In this document: positions 8,779-17,450 of the stretch, in pieces
Layout of the letters: each line of letters starts with the position of its first letter
Position numbering within the stretch: position 1 is the stretch's first letter
NCBI GenBank assembly: GCA_030145105.1
Contig: JAQYWF010000004.1
Location: 1-37,938, forward strand
DNA: 37,938 bases
Direction: 5' to 3'
Origin: Desulfosarcina sp.
GTDB taxonomy: Bacteria > Desulfobacterota > Desulfobacteria > Desulfobacterales > Desulfosarcinaceae
Notes under the pieces: generated by a model
Databases searched by the model: none
Told to the model about the DNA's origin: nothing
What the model saw: the letters and a program-made list of their open reading frames with translations, nothing else
Translations under genes and position numbers: made by a program

Positions 8779-9510
8779 ATGGAGAACGATTTCGTCTTTC
8801 ATCCCATAGGCATTGTCCACTCATGCTTCACCGAAAAATTCGGCATTCCGCGTCAGGCGGGCCTGGTGCCTGCCGCTCGGGCCAGTCTGGAAATCTTACC
8901 GCCCTTTGATCAAAAAGAGGCCTTCAGGGGGCTCGATGACTTTTCTCATCTATGGATCGTCTTTGTTTTCCACGGTATCGGCGCCGGGAAGTGGCAACCC
9001 ACGGTCCGACCGCCCCGGTTGGGCGGGAACACGCGTGTCGGTGTTTTTGCCACCCGATCCGGATTTCGGCCCAACCCCATCGGCATATCGAGCGTGGTTC
9101 TTGAAAGCGTCCACCGGAACCATGGGAAAATGGTTCTGGAACTGTCCGGCATCGACATCTTGGATCAAACCCCCGTTTTGGACATCAAGCCCTACCTGCC
9201 CTATGCAGACATCATCCCGGAGGCGGTCGGCGGGTTTGCCGCCGATCCCCCCCGATCATCCCTGTCGATTGACTTTACGGCTCAAGCCCGTCAAGCCTGC
9301 GCCATGCTTGAAAGAACCCATCCGGGTTTTAGCGATCTGGTCAACCAGGTGCTCAGCGCCGATCCTCGGCCGGCATACGTGGGCAAATGTTCGGGAAGGA
9401 CCGAGTTCGGCATGAGGTTGTACGACATTAATGTTCGCTGGACAGTCCGGCAGGACACAATCGTCGTCCATACCGTCGACGCCCACCCTGTCGAGCCGGA
9501 ACGGCAATAG
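8779..9510 (+). CDS. trmO: tRNA (N6-threonylcarbamoyladenosine37-N6)-methyltransferase TrmO
   Basis: FHPIGIVHSCFTEKFGIPRQAGL, FATRSGFRPNPIGIS, LDIKPYLPYAD motifs. Confidence 0.93.
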   Translation: MENDFVFHPIGIVHSCFTEKFGIPRQAGLVPAARASLEILPPFDQKEAFRGLDDFSHLWIVFVFHGIGAGKWQPTVRPPRLGGNTRVGVFATRSGFRPNPIGISSVVLESVHRNHGKMVLELSGIDILDQTPVLDIKPYLPYADIIPEAVGGFAADPPRSSLSIDFTAQARQACAMLERTHPGFSDLVNQVLSADPRPAYVGKCSGRTEFGMRLYDINVRWTVRQDTIVVHTVDAHPVEPERQ

Positions 9511-9620
9511 GCATGAATAAGAATATCGGTCAAAGTAGATGAAGTGAGTCGGCAGTGGCGGTGAAATCAAGGACGAGGCCGGATGACGGGTCTTGTTTGA
9601 CCGTGTTGGCTGTTTCCCGG

Positions 9621-10487
9621 CTATCTTCCTGTCCCGGGAGAGCGGCCATGATTGCCGATGGTATTGCTCAAGCAGACAAATTCGGCCACGGAAAGACTCT
9701 CCGCCCGCCGCATGGGATCGATTCGAGCGTCTGTAAGCAGCCGCTCGCAGATGGCGGGTTCAAGATTCAGGTCACTCTGGGAGAGCGCGTTTTTAAGGGT
9801 TTTACGGCGCTTGCCGAAGGCCGCCTTAACCACAAGAAAAAGAAGGGCTTCGTCATCGGCCGGAAAGGGTGGTGGACTGGCGAAGCGGATGCCTATCACG
9901 GTCGAATCCACCTTGGGGGCAGGAAAAAACAAGGGCGCCCGCACCTGCATCAGCACCTGCGTGTGTGCACAATACCCCAGCATAACGGACAGTCGCCCGT
10001 AGTCCTTGGATCCGGGACCGGCACAGATTCGTTGGGCCATCTCTTTCTGCAGCATGAGCACCGCCCGGTCGATCCGGCTTTTGGCGTGGATCAATTGGAC
10101 GATCACTTGGGATGAAATATTATAGGGAAGGTTGCCCAAAACCACCAACGGCCGGCCGGTCTCACGCGCTATCGCGTCCAGGTCCACCCGCAGAATGTCA
10201 GCCTCCCGAATTTCGACATTGTCGATGCCGGCGGCCAGCAGTTCCGTCCTGAGCAGATCGATGATCCGGCCGTCCTTGTCCACGGCAATGACCCGGCAGG
10301 CAACCGCCGCCGCGGGAATGGTCATGGCCCCCAGGCCGGGGCCGATCTCCAGCACGACATCGTCGCCGGTGATACCGGCTTTGTTCACGATGGCCCGTGC
10401 CACGTTGGGGTCGTTGAGAAAATTCTGCCCCAGCTGCTTTTTGGCCTGGATGTTCCAGGCGGTCAGCAGCGCCCGCGGCGATGTCAT
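9621..10487 (-). CDS. rsmA: 16S rRNA adenine dimethyltransferase RsmA/KsgA
   Basis: KKQLGQNFLNDPNVARAIV, LEIGPGLGAMT, LGNLPYNISSQV. Confidence 0.96.
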   Translation of the reverse strand: MTSPRALLTAWNIQAKKQLGQNFLNDPNVARAIVNKAGITGDDVVLEIGPGLGAMTIPAAAVACRVIAVDKDGRIIDLLRTELLAAGIDNVEIREADILRVDLDAIARETGRPLVVLGNLPYNISSQVIVQLIHAKSRIDRAVLMLQKEMAQRICAGPGSKDYGRLSVMLGYCAHTQVLMQVRAPLFFPAPKVDSTVIGIRFASPPPFPADDEALLFLVVKAAFGKRRKTLKNALSQSDLNLEPAICERLLTDARIDPMRRAESLSVAEFVCLSNTIGNHGRSPGTGR

Positions 10488-11002
10488 GGCCGCGGCCTTG
10501 AATCGGTATCGACCTGCCGGGCGCGCTGCCGGATGGAAATAAATACGCGGAAGGTAATGAAATAGGCCGCTACGCCAAGAATCGCCCCGATGACCACACC
10601 GCCGACAATCATGGCCCAGGTGACCTCCAGCCCCAGTTCCATCAGCTGGGAAAATGAGTCAAAGGTGATGCTGTCCAGTGTTTTCTGGTATCCCAGTAGC
10701 ATGCAGCCCAGCTTGTAGTTGGCATAATAGACCACAGGAATGGTAAGCGGGTTGCTCAGCCATGTGCCCAGCGCTGCCGCCGATTTACTTCCCCGAACCA
10801 GATAGGCCAGGGCAATGGCAACGATGGTTTGCAGGGGAATGATGGGCGTGATGGACACAAAAATGCCCACGGCCATGCCCAGGGCGATATAATGAGGGTT
10901 GCCTTCCAGTTGGCGCGTACGGACCAGCATCTGGCTGAAGCGTTCCCGGGGGCCCGTAAACACTGGCGGTTTTCTCTTGTATCGGTGATGCTTTGAATTC
11001 AT
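10484..11002 (-). CDS. DUF2062 domain membrane protein
   Basis: GNPHYIALGMAVGIFVSITPIIPLQT, LSNPLTIPVVYYANYKLG; 4-nt overlap with rsmA start. Confidence 0.87.
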   Translation of the reverse strand: MNSKHHRYKRKPPVFTGPRERFSQMLVRTRQLEGNPHYIALGMAVGIFVSITPIIPLQTIVAIALAYLVRGSKSAAALGTWLSNPLTIPVVYYANYKLGCMLLGYQKTLDSITFDSFSQLMELGLEVTWAMIVGGVVIGAILGVAAYFITFRVFISIRQRARQVDTDSRPRP

Positions 11003-11079
11003 GGTTCTGGCAACCGTCCCTGCACCTAAAGCCCAGATCGTCCCGAACGGAGTGGCCGTGTATGGTCTTGTTTCCTGTA

Positions 11080-11541
11080 TCACCGGTTATTTTTTCGTTC
11101 CCGATCCAGCTCTCGCTTCTGGTCGCGGCGCCGGATGGTTTCACGTTTGTCATGACTCTGCTTGCCCCTGGCCAGTGCCAGGCTGAGCTTGGCTTTACCG
11201 GCCTTGAAATAGAGTCTCAACGGAATTAGCGAATACCCCTTTTCATTGACCTTGCCATAGAGCTTTTTGATTTCGTAGTCGTGCAGCAAAAGCTTTCTGG
11301 GACGCAGGGGATCGTGATTGTCGAAGTAGGCAAAGGGATAGGCGCCGATATGCATCTGGTAGATGAAGACCTCGCCGTTCTTGATGCGGGCGTACGAGTC
11401 CTTGAGGTTGGCCTTACCCATCCGCAGGGACTTGACCTCGGTGCCGGCCAGCACGATCCCGGCTTCATACTTGTCTTCGATATTGTATTCGTGTCGGGCC
11501 TTGCGGTTTTCCGCCACCACTTTGATCGGTTGCTTTTCCAC
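11080..11541 (-). CDS. smpB: SsrA-binding protein SmpB
   Basis: [53 protein letters not shown]. Confidence 0.97.
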   Translation of the reverse strand: MEKQPIKVVAENRKARHEYNIEDKYEAGIVLAGTEVKSLRMGKANLKDSYARIKNGEVFIYQMHIGAYPFAYFDNHDPLRPRKLLLHDYEIKKLYGKVNEKGYSLIPLRLYFKAGKAKLSLALARGKQSHDKRETIRRRDQKRELDRERKNNR

Positions 11542-11545
11542 GGGA

Positions 11546-13324
11546 TTACTGCTCCTGTTGTTCGGGCTCGATCTTCGAAACGACGGCGCCGAAGTCTCGC
11601 TCCAACAGCACCTGAACTTCGTCAGCGGTGGTCATGTGCATCACCGATTCCATAAAGTCATTTAGATCTGCGGTATTGATTGACCGGATGGCGTTCTTCA
11701 CCATGGGGATGGCCTGGGGGTTCATGCTCAGTTCATCCACCCCCAGCCCCAGCAAGATGGGAGCAAAGAGCGGCTCTCCGGCCATTTCACCGCACATGTA
11801 GGTTTTGATGCCTTTTTCCCTGGCCACATCGCAGGTTCGCTTGATCATCCGGAGAATGGCCGGATGCAACGGCTGGTGAAGGTGGGCCACATGCCGGTTG
11901 CCCCGGTCGATGGCCAGCGTGTACTGGATCAGGTCGTTTGTGCCGATGCTGAAGAAATCAACCTTTTCAGCCAGAATGTCGGCGGTAACCACTGCCGACG
12001 GGACTTCGATCATAATCCCCAGGGGGACATCCCGGTTGTAAGCGACCCCTTGCTGTTCCAGGCATTGGGCGGCCTCGTCCAGCAGGTCGATGGTTTGCTC
12101 AACCTCTTCGATTCCTGAAATCATGGGAATGAGAATGCGAACCTTCCCGAAGGCCGCGGCCCGCAGGATGGCCCGAAGCTGGGTTTTGAATATATCGGGC
12201 TTTTGAAGGCAATAGCGGATGGCCCGAAGACCCAACGCCGGGTTCAGTTCGTGGCTGTCCCGGATATAATTCACCGCCTTGTCGCCGTTGATGTCGAGGG
12301 TCCGGATAGTCACCGGCCGCTTGCCCATCACGTCGATCACGCCTTTGTAGTTGTCGAACAGCATCGTTTCGGTTGGAAAATCCGGACGGCTGAGATATTG
12401 AAATTCAGTCCGGTATAAACCGATGCCGTCGCCGCCGTGATCCAGCACGGAAACCACCTCTTCATGTAGTTCAATGTTGCCCATGACTGAAATTCGGATG
12501 CCGTCCTTGGTCCGGGCGGGCAGATAGCTTTTTCTGGCCATCTGTGCTTTTTGAATTTCGTATTGCTCCCTGCGCTCCTCGGTCTCCAGCAACGTCTGCT
12601 CGGTGGGGTTGACCACAACGATGCCGGTTTCGCCGTCCACGATGAGAATGTCATCATTTTTGATTTTCAACGTGGCGTTGCCCACCCCTAAGACGGCCGG
12701 GATTTCAAGCGTCCGGGCGATGATACTGGTGTGAGAAGCCCGGCCGCCGCGATTGGTGACGAATCCCTTGATCCGCTCCAACTGGATCTGGCTGGTCTCC
12801 GCCGGAGACAGGTCCCGGGCCACTAAAATCACCCGCTTGTCGATCCGCCCGATGTCCACCTGGTCTGCACCGACCAGGTTTTCCATGATGCGGTCCGACA
12901 CATGGGTGATATCCTCTGCCCGCTGCTTAAGGTAGTCATCGGACATGTTCTCAAAGATCGGCTTGACCAGGGAAACCACCTTTTTCAGCGCCCACTCGGC
13001 ATTGACCCGCTCCTTCTCGATCACGTCGATCGTCCGATCATAGAGCATCTTGTCTTCCAGGAGCAGCATGTGTGTCTCTAAAATCTGGGTATGCTGGCGA
13101 AGCTCTTCGGGGGTGTTATCGATGATGCGTCGCAGCGCAATCCGGGCTTTTTTTACCGCCGTCTTGAAGCGGCCCACTTCAGCAGATCGTGATTCATCAC
13201 GGATCACATATTTTTTGACGACATCCACACCCTCTTTATCCACCAGGTATGCTTTGCCGATGCATATGCCAGGGGATCCACCGATGCCCGTGAGGATTAT
13301 TTCCTGGTGTTCCTGATCTTCCAT
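11546..13324 (-). CDS. ptsI: PTS enzyme I (phosphoenolpyruvate-protein phosphotransferase)
   Basis: [40 protein letters not shown]. Confidence 0.96.
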   Translation of the reverse strand: MEDQEHQEIILTGIGGSPGICIGKAYLVDKEGVDVVKKYVIRDESRSAEVGRFKTAVKKARIALRRIIDNTPEELRQHTQILETHMLLLEDKMLYDRTIDVIEKERVNAEWALKKVVSLVKPIFENMSDDYLKQRAEDITHVSDRIMENLVGADQVDIGRIDKRVILVARDLSPAETSQIQLERIKGFVTNRGGRASHTSIIARTLEIPAVLGVGNATLKIKNDDILIVDGETGIVVVNPTEQTLLETEERREQYEIQKAQMARKSYLPARTKDGIRISVMGNIELHEEVVSVLDHGGDGIGLYRTEFQYLSRPDFPTETMLFDNYKGVIDVMGKRPVTIRTLDINGDKAVNYIRDSHELNPALGLRAIRYCLQKPDIFKTQLRAILRAAAFGKVRILIPMISGIEEVEQTIDLLDEAAQCLEQQGVAYNRDVPLGIMIEVPSAVVTADILAEKVDFFSIGTNDLIQYTLAIDRGNRHVAHLHQPLHPAILRMIKRTCDVAREKGIKTYMCGEMAGEPLFAPILLGLGVDELSMNPQAIPMVKNAIRSINTADLNDFMESVMHMTTADEVQVLLERDFGAVVSKIEPEQQEQ

Positions 13325-13330
13325 GAACGA

Positions 13331-13603
13331 TTATTCTCCAAACCCAGAACGAACCAATGCCGCGATGCGCTCCAGGGTATTCACATCTGCTTCATCGTCG
13401 ATGCTGACGGTGATTTCTGTGCCCGCAGGGCAGGCAAGGGTCAGGATATCCAGCATGGATGTGGCGTCTGCCGTGTTGCCGTTCTTCATGATCCATACCC
13501 CCCCACTGGCCTCTCCGGCCAGTTTGGCCAGCTTGGCGGCGGACCTCGCATGCAATCCGAGATCATTGACGATCCGAAGGGTTCTGGATTGGGCCGTTTT
13601 CAT
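13331..13603 (-). CDS. ptsH: HPr phosphocarrier protein
   Basis: NDLGLHARSAAKLAKLAG His-site motif; adjacent to ptsI. Confidence 0.92.
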   Translation of the reverse strand: MKTAQSRTLRIVNDLGLHARSAAKLAKLAGEASGGVWIMKNGNTADATSMLDILTLACPAGTEITVSIDDEADVNTLERIAALVRSGFGE

Positions 13604-13773
13604 GTTGTCCCCAAATCCTGCCTTTACGACAGCGGACCGTATATCCCCCCGGCCCAATTAAGGCAGCCTGCGTCGATTCATTAATAAAACCATCCAGCCA
13701 GATCTTCCATAAACAAAAAAAGGGAATGAACCCTTTAATCAAACCTAATTTATCTATCAACCGCCGTAACCGA

Positions 13774-13795
13774 TGTCAATGCGTAAACATTGACA
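13774..13795. promoter_or_regulatory. perfect 8-bp dyad TGTCAATG-N6-CATTGACA overlapping a -35 box
   Basis: Inverted repeat; TTGACA (13790-13795)-17 nt-TATGTT (13813-13818) is a sigma70-like promoter upstream of the selenoprotein. Confidence 0.6.
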
Positions 13796-13894
13796 ATACC
13801 GACCCTTAAAGATATGTTGAGAGCCATTCAATTCAGGCAGAACCTGCGACCTACCACCGACCGCCATACCAGAATTAAAACATGGGAGATGGCC

Positions 13895-14113
13895 ATGACT
13901 GCAAAGGTGACGATCTTCGGCAAAAACTCATGACCCCATACGACGGCAGCCCGTGAGGCTTATGCAAGCAAAAACAGATCGGTTGAATACGTCAGCGTGA
14001 TCGATGATTCCCACGCATTGGAAAAAATGCTGGTGTTCTCCAATGGCCAGCGAAAAATTCCCGTGATTGTCGAAGGTGAAAGGGTAACGGTGGGTTTCAA
14101 GGGAGAGGGGTGA
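13895..14113 (+). CDS. UXX-star glutaredoxin-like selenoprotein, TGA at 13931-13933 read as Sec
   Basis: MTAKVTIFGKNSUPHTTAAREAYASKNRSVEYVSVIDDSHALEKMLVFSNGQRKIPVIVEGERVTVGFKGEG (72 aa); GGGAG 6 nt before ATG; absent from ORF track because TGA splits it. Confidence 0.87.
13946..13965 (+). promoter_or_regulatory. candidate bacterial SECIS hairpin
   Basis: GCA-GCC-(CGTGA)-GGC-TTA-TGC: stem with bulge; apical loop starts 18 nt after the TGA and contains GU. Confidence 0.5.
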
Positions 14114-14164
14114 GCGGTTTGAACCCGGCGGCTGGACGCTGCCCCACGTAAAAAGAGGAACTTG

Positions 14165-14815
14165 ATGGAGAAACAATTTTTAATCGACGATCTGAAGCTG
14201 GGAGAATCCTGGCGTCTGTTTAAGATCATGGGTGAATTTGTGGAAGGCGTAGAGGGTCTTCACGACCTGGGTTCCGCAGTCAGCATTTTCGGGTCCGCCA
14301 GAACTCGTCCCGATGATCCCCAATATAAGAAAGCGCAAGCCATCGCCGCGCTTTTTGTTAAAAACGGGTTCGGGGTGATCACCGGCGGGGGTGGGGGGAT
14401 CATGGAGGCGGCTAACAAAGGTGCCACCGAAGCCGGCGGCACATCGGTGGGCCTGAACATCCGGCTTCCCTTTGAACAAAAGCCCAACCCGTATGCAACG
14501 ATCCAGATGGAGTTCAACTATTTTTTCATCCGCAAGGTCATGTTCATCAAATATGCCGCCGCCTACGTCGTCATGCCCGGCGGCTTCGGTACCATGGATG
14601 AACTTTTCGAAGTGATGACCCTGGTGCAGACCCGTCGGATTCGGCCCTTCCCGATCATTATGGTGGGCAGCGATTATTGGGGCGGGCTGCTCGAGTGGGT
14701 CCACAGCCAATTGCTGGCCCAGTCGCTGATTTCTCCCACGGACATGGATATCATACAAGTCCTGGATGACCCCGAGGAGATCGTTGCCACAGTTCGCAAA
14801 GTCCTCGTCGTCTGA
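14165..14815 (+). CDS. LOG family protein (lysine decarboxylase-like Rossmann fold)
   Basis: GGGGGIMEAANKGA and PGGFGTMDELFE motifs. Confidence 0.9.
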   Translation: MEKQFLIDDLKLGESWRLFKIMGEFVEGVEGLHDLGSAVSIFGSARTRPDDPQYKKAQAIAALFVKNGFGVITGGGGGIMEAANKGATEAGGTSVGLNIRLPFEQKPNPYATIQMEFNYFFIRKVMFIKYAAAYVVMPGGFGTMDELFEVMTLVQTRRIRPFPIIMVGSDYWGGLLEWVHSQLLAQSLISPTDMDIIQVLDDPEEIVATVRKVLVV

Positions 14816-14846
14816 CGACAGCATCTTTTTATCAGCAAGAGCGGCA

Positions 14847-16388
14847 ATGTCTAATTCAGCACAGCAGGGCTCAGCATCCGCAAAAGCCTTGACCACGAAT
14901 CCTGCAGATCCAGCCGTCCAGCGCCAGAACGCATCTCTGCGGGCCCTTCACGAAACCGCCCTGGGCCTTCTGGATAAAATCGATAAAGAGGAATTGCTGG
15001 AGACTATTATCGAGCGCGCGGCTGCCCTGACCGGCACCCAGCATTGCTACATCTATCTGTTGGAATCGGAGGCACAGGTAATGCAGATGCGCGTGGGCAA
15101 GGGTTTCTTTGCCGAACAGCTGGGTCGGTCGGTCCGCAAGGGCGAAGGCATGGGCGGGTGCGTGTGGCAGAAAGAGGCACCCGTTCTCGTGGCGGACTAC
15201 AGCAACTGGTCAGGGCGCCTGGACGATCCGGCCCTTGACGGGCTGCGCTGCATCGTTGGAATTCCGCTGAAATCGGACAGTCAGGTTCAGGGCGTCATCG
15301 GCCTGGCCCACGTGGATCCGGAAAAACGCTTCGACCAAGAGGATGTTATTGTCCTTGAACGCTTTGCCGCCTTGGCGCTGCTGGCACTGGAAAAAGCCAC
15401 CCTGTACAGCAAGGTCACCCGCGAACTGGCCGAACGAAAAAAAGCCGAGGCCCGTATTCGTGATAGCGAACAGCGCTACCGCTCCTTCCTTGAGTCTTCG
15501 CCGGATCCCATTGTCGCATACAACATGAAAGGGGTTGCCACCTACGTCAACCCGGCCTTTGAACAGGCCTTCGGTCTCTCCCGCCACGAGCTGCTGGGCA
15601 AACAGATTGACTTCGTCCCTGAAGAGTGCTGGGCGGAAACCAAAGCCGCCATCGACGAAATGCTGAGCGGCCGGAAGATCACCATGTTCGAAACCAAGCG
15701 GCTGGCCAAGGATGGGCGGGTGCTGGACGTTCAGATCAGCTCGACCCTGTTTCAAAATCAAAAGGGCCGGCCGGTGGGCAATATCGTTACCCTTAGGGAC
15801 ATCAGCGCCCGCAAAAAGGCAGAGGAGGCCCTCCAGCAATATCACGGCCAATTGGAGGAACTGGTCCAGGAGCGAACTGCGGAGCTGGCCGACACCAACC
15901 GCCGGCTGAAACAGCAAATCGAAGAGCGCAAGCGGGCGGAAGCGGCCTTGAGGGCCCAGTCCAGCTACCTGGAAGAGGTCAACACCGCACTGCAGGTCCT
16001 GCTTAAAAAGCGAGAGGAGGATAAACGTGAAATGCAGGAAAATGTACTTTCCAATGTCAAGGAACTGGTTTCGCCCTACCTGGTCCGTCTGAAAAGAGGA
16101 CATTTGGAACCCCACCAGGAAACCATGCTTGAAATCCTGCAGTCCAACCTGGACAATATCATTTCGCCTTTTATCAGCAAACTCTCTTCACGATATTTCA
16201 ATTTCACCCCCACTGAAATCCGCGTGGCCAACCTGATCAAGGAAGGAAAAACCAATAAGGAGATCGCCGAATTGCTGCTGATTTCAAAGAATACGGTTTT
16301 GTTTCACCGCCACCACATCCGTACCAAGCTGGGGCTCAGAAACAAAAAAATAAACCTCAGGACCCATCTGCTATCGTATGAAGAATAG
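14847..16388 (+). CDS. GAF-PAS-coiled coil-LuxR HTH transcriptional regulator
   Basis: GAF-like N-term, PAS (RYRSFLESSPDPIVAYNMKGVATYVNPAFEQAFGLSRHELLGK), C-term LuxR HTH (FTPTEIRVANLIKEGKTNKEIAELLLISKNTVLFHRHHIRTKLGL). Confidence 0.88.
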   Translation: MSNSAQQGSASAKALTTNPADPAVQRQNASLRALHETALGLLDKIDKEELLETIIERAAALTGTQHCYIYLLESEAQVMQMRVGKGFFAEQLGRSVRKGEGMGGCVWQKEAPVLVADYSNWSGRLDDPALDGLRCIVGIPLKSDSQVQGVIGLAHVDPEKRFDQEDVIVLERFAALALLALEKATLYSKVTRELAERKKAEARIRDSEQRYRSFLESSPDPIVAYNMKGVATYVNPAFEQAFGLSRHELLGKQIDFVPEECWAETKAAIDEMLSGRKITMFETKRLAKDGRVLDVQISSTLFQNQKGRPVGNIVTLRDISARKKAEEALQQYHGQLEELVQERTAELADTNRRLKQQIEERKRAEAALRAQSSYLEEVNTALQVLLKKREEDKREMQENVLSNVKELVSPYLVRLKRGHLEPHQETMLEILQSNLDNIISPFISKLSSRYFNFTPTEIRVANLIKEGKTNKEIAELLLISKNTVLFHRHHIRTKLGLRNKKINLRTHLLSYEE

Positions 16389-16425
16389 CGGTTATTGCCC
16401 ACTATTTACCTGCTATTTTATCAAC

Positions 16426-16454
16426 TTGACATTCTTGCATGTAAAAACGATAAT
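16426..16454 (+). promoter_or_regulatory. sigma70-like promoter TTGACA-17-GATAAT
   Basis: Consensus -35 and 5/6 -10 with 17-bp spacing; implies about 230-nt leader before livG. Confidence 0.55.
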
Positions 16455-16688
16455 GAACGCTAAGGGATCCATCCACCACTGAATAATCCTTAGGCGACAC
16501 AATCCAAAGGCTTAAAATTAAAATAAAATTATCCTCTTATAGAAATCATCTGCAATAATATGAATGCAATTTATTTTTTTAACTATCAAGCGAAATATTA
16601 AGGAAGCTTTTTAAATTTGCCTCGCTGTGATATCAGACTTTGAAGCCGGCAATATCTTCAGCTGTCACACAAACCAGGTTGAGCTCCC

Positions 16689-17450
16689 ATGACCACCTTA
16701 TCCATTGAAAACGTTACGCTCACTTTCGGCGGACTGAATGCGCTTTCCGATGTAAACATGACCATTGAACCGGGGCTGATCACCTCCATCATCGGGCCCA
16801 ACGGAGCCGGCAAAACCAGCATACTGAACTGCATCTCCGGATTTTATCACCCAACCACCGGGGAGATCAAATATGGTGATAAGCGCCTGACCCACGCGCT
16901 TCCCCATCAGGTGACCAAACTGGGCATCGCCCGTGCGTTTCAGAATCTGGAATTGTTCAGCGGCCTTTCCGTATTGGACAACCTCATGCTGGCCCGCCAT
17001 ACCAACTTGAAATACAATTTTCTCCAGGCCATGATCTACGTCGGCAAGGCATCGCGGATAGAGGCCGAAAACCGCGCCTACGTGGAAGATATCATTGATT
17101 TCATGGAGCTCGAACCCTACCGCAAAAGCACGGTGGGCAATCTGGCGTACGGTATCCAGAAACGCGTCGAGGTGGCCAGGGCGCTGACGCTAAACCCCCA
17201 GTTGCTGCTGCTGGACGAGCCCATGGCGGGCATGAATATCGAAGAAAAAGAAGATATCGTCCGATTCGTTATGGATATAAAAAAGGAGCAAAAGACAACG
17301 ATCATTCTGGTTGAACATGATCTGGGTGTGGTCATGGATATTTCCGACCGCATCCATGTGCTGGACTTCGGGGAAGTCATCGGATCGGGGACGCCCAAAG
17401 AAGTGGCTGCAAACGAAAAGGTTATCGATGCTTACATCGGAGAAGATTAA
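16689..17450 (+). CDS. livG: branched-chain amino acid-type ABC transporter ATP-binding protein LivG
   Basis: GPNGAGKTS Walker A, LLLDEPMAGMN Walker B; starts the operon. Confidence 0.92.
   Translation: MTTLSIENVTLTFGGLNALSDVNMTIEPGLITSIIGPNGAGKTSILNCISGFYHPTTGEIKYGDKRLTHALPHQVTKLGIARAFQNLELFSGLSVLDNLMLARHTNLKYNFLQAMIYVGKASRIEAENRAYVEDIIDFMELEPYRKSTVGNLAYGIQKRVEVARALTLNPQLLLLDEPMAGMNIEEKEDIVRFVMDIKKEQKTTIILVEHDLGVVMDISDRIHVLDFGEVIGSGTPKEVAANEKVIDAYIGED

Noticed and set aside
15210-16115. 301-aa minus strand ORF
   Set aside because: Shadow of the GAF-PAS-LuxR gene.
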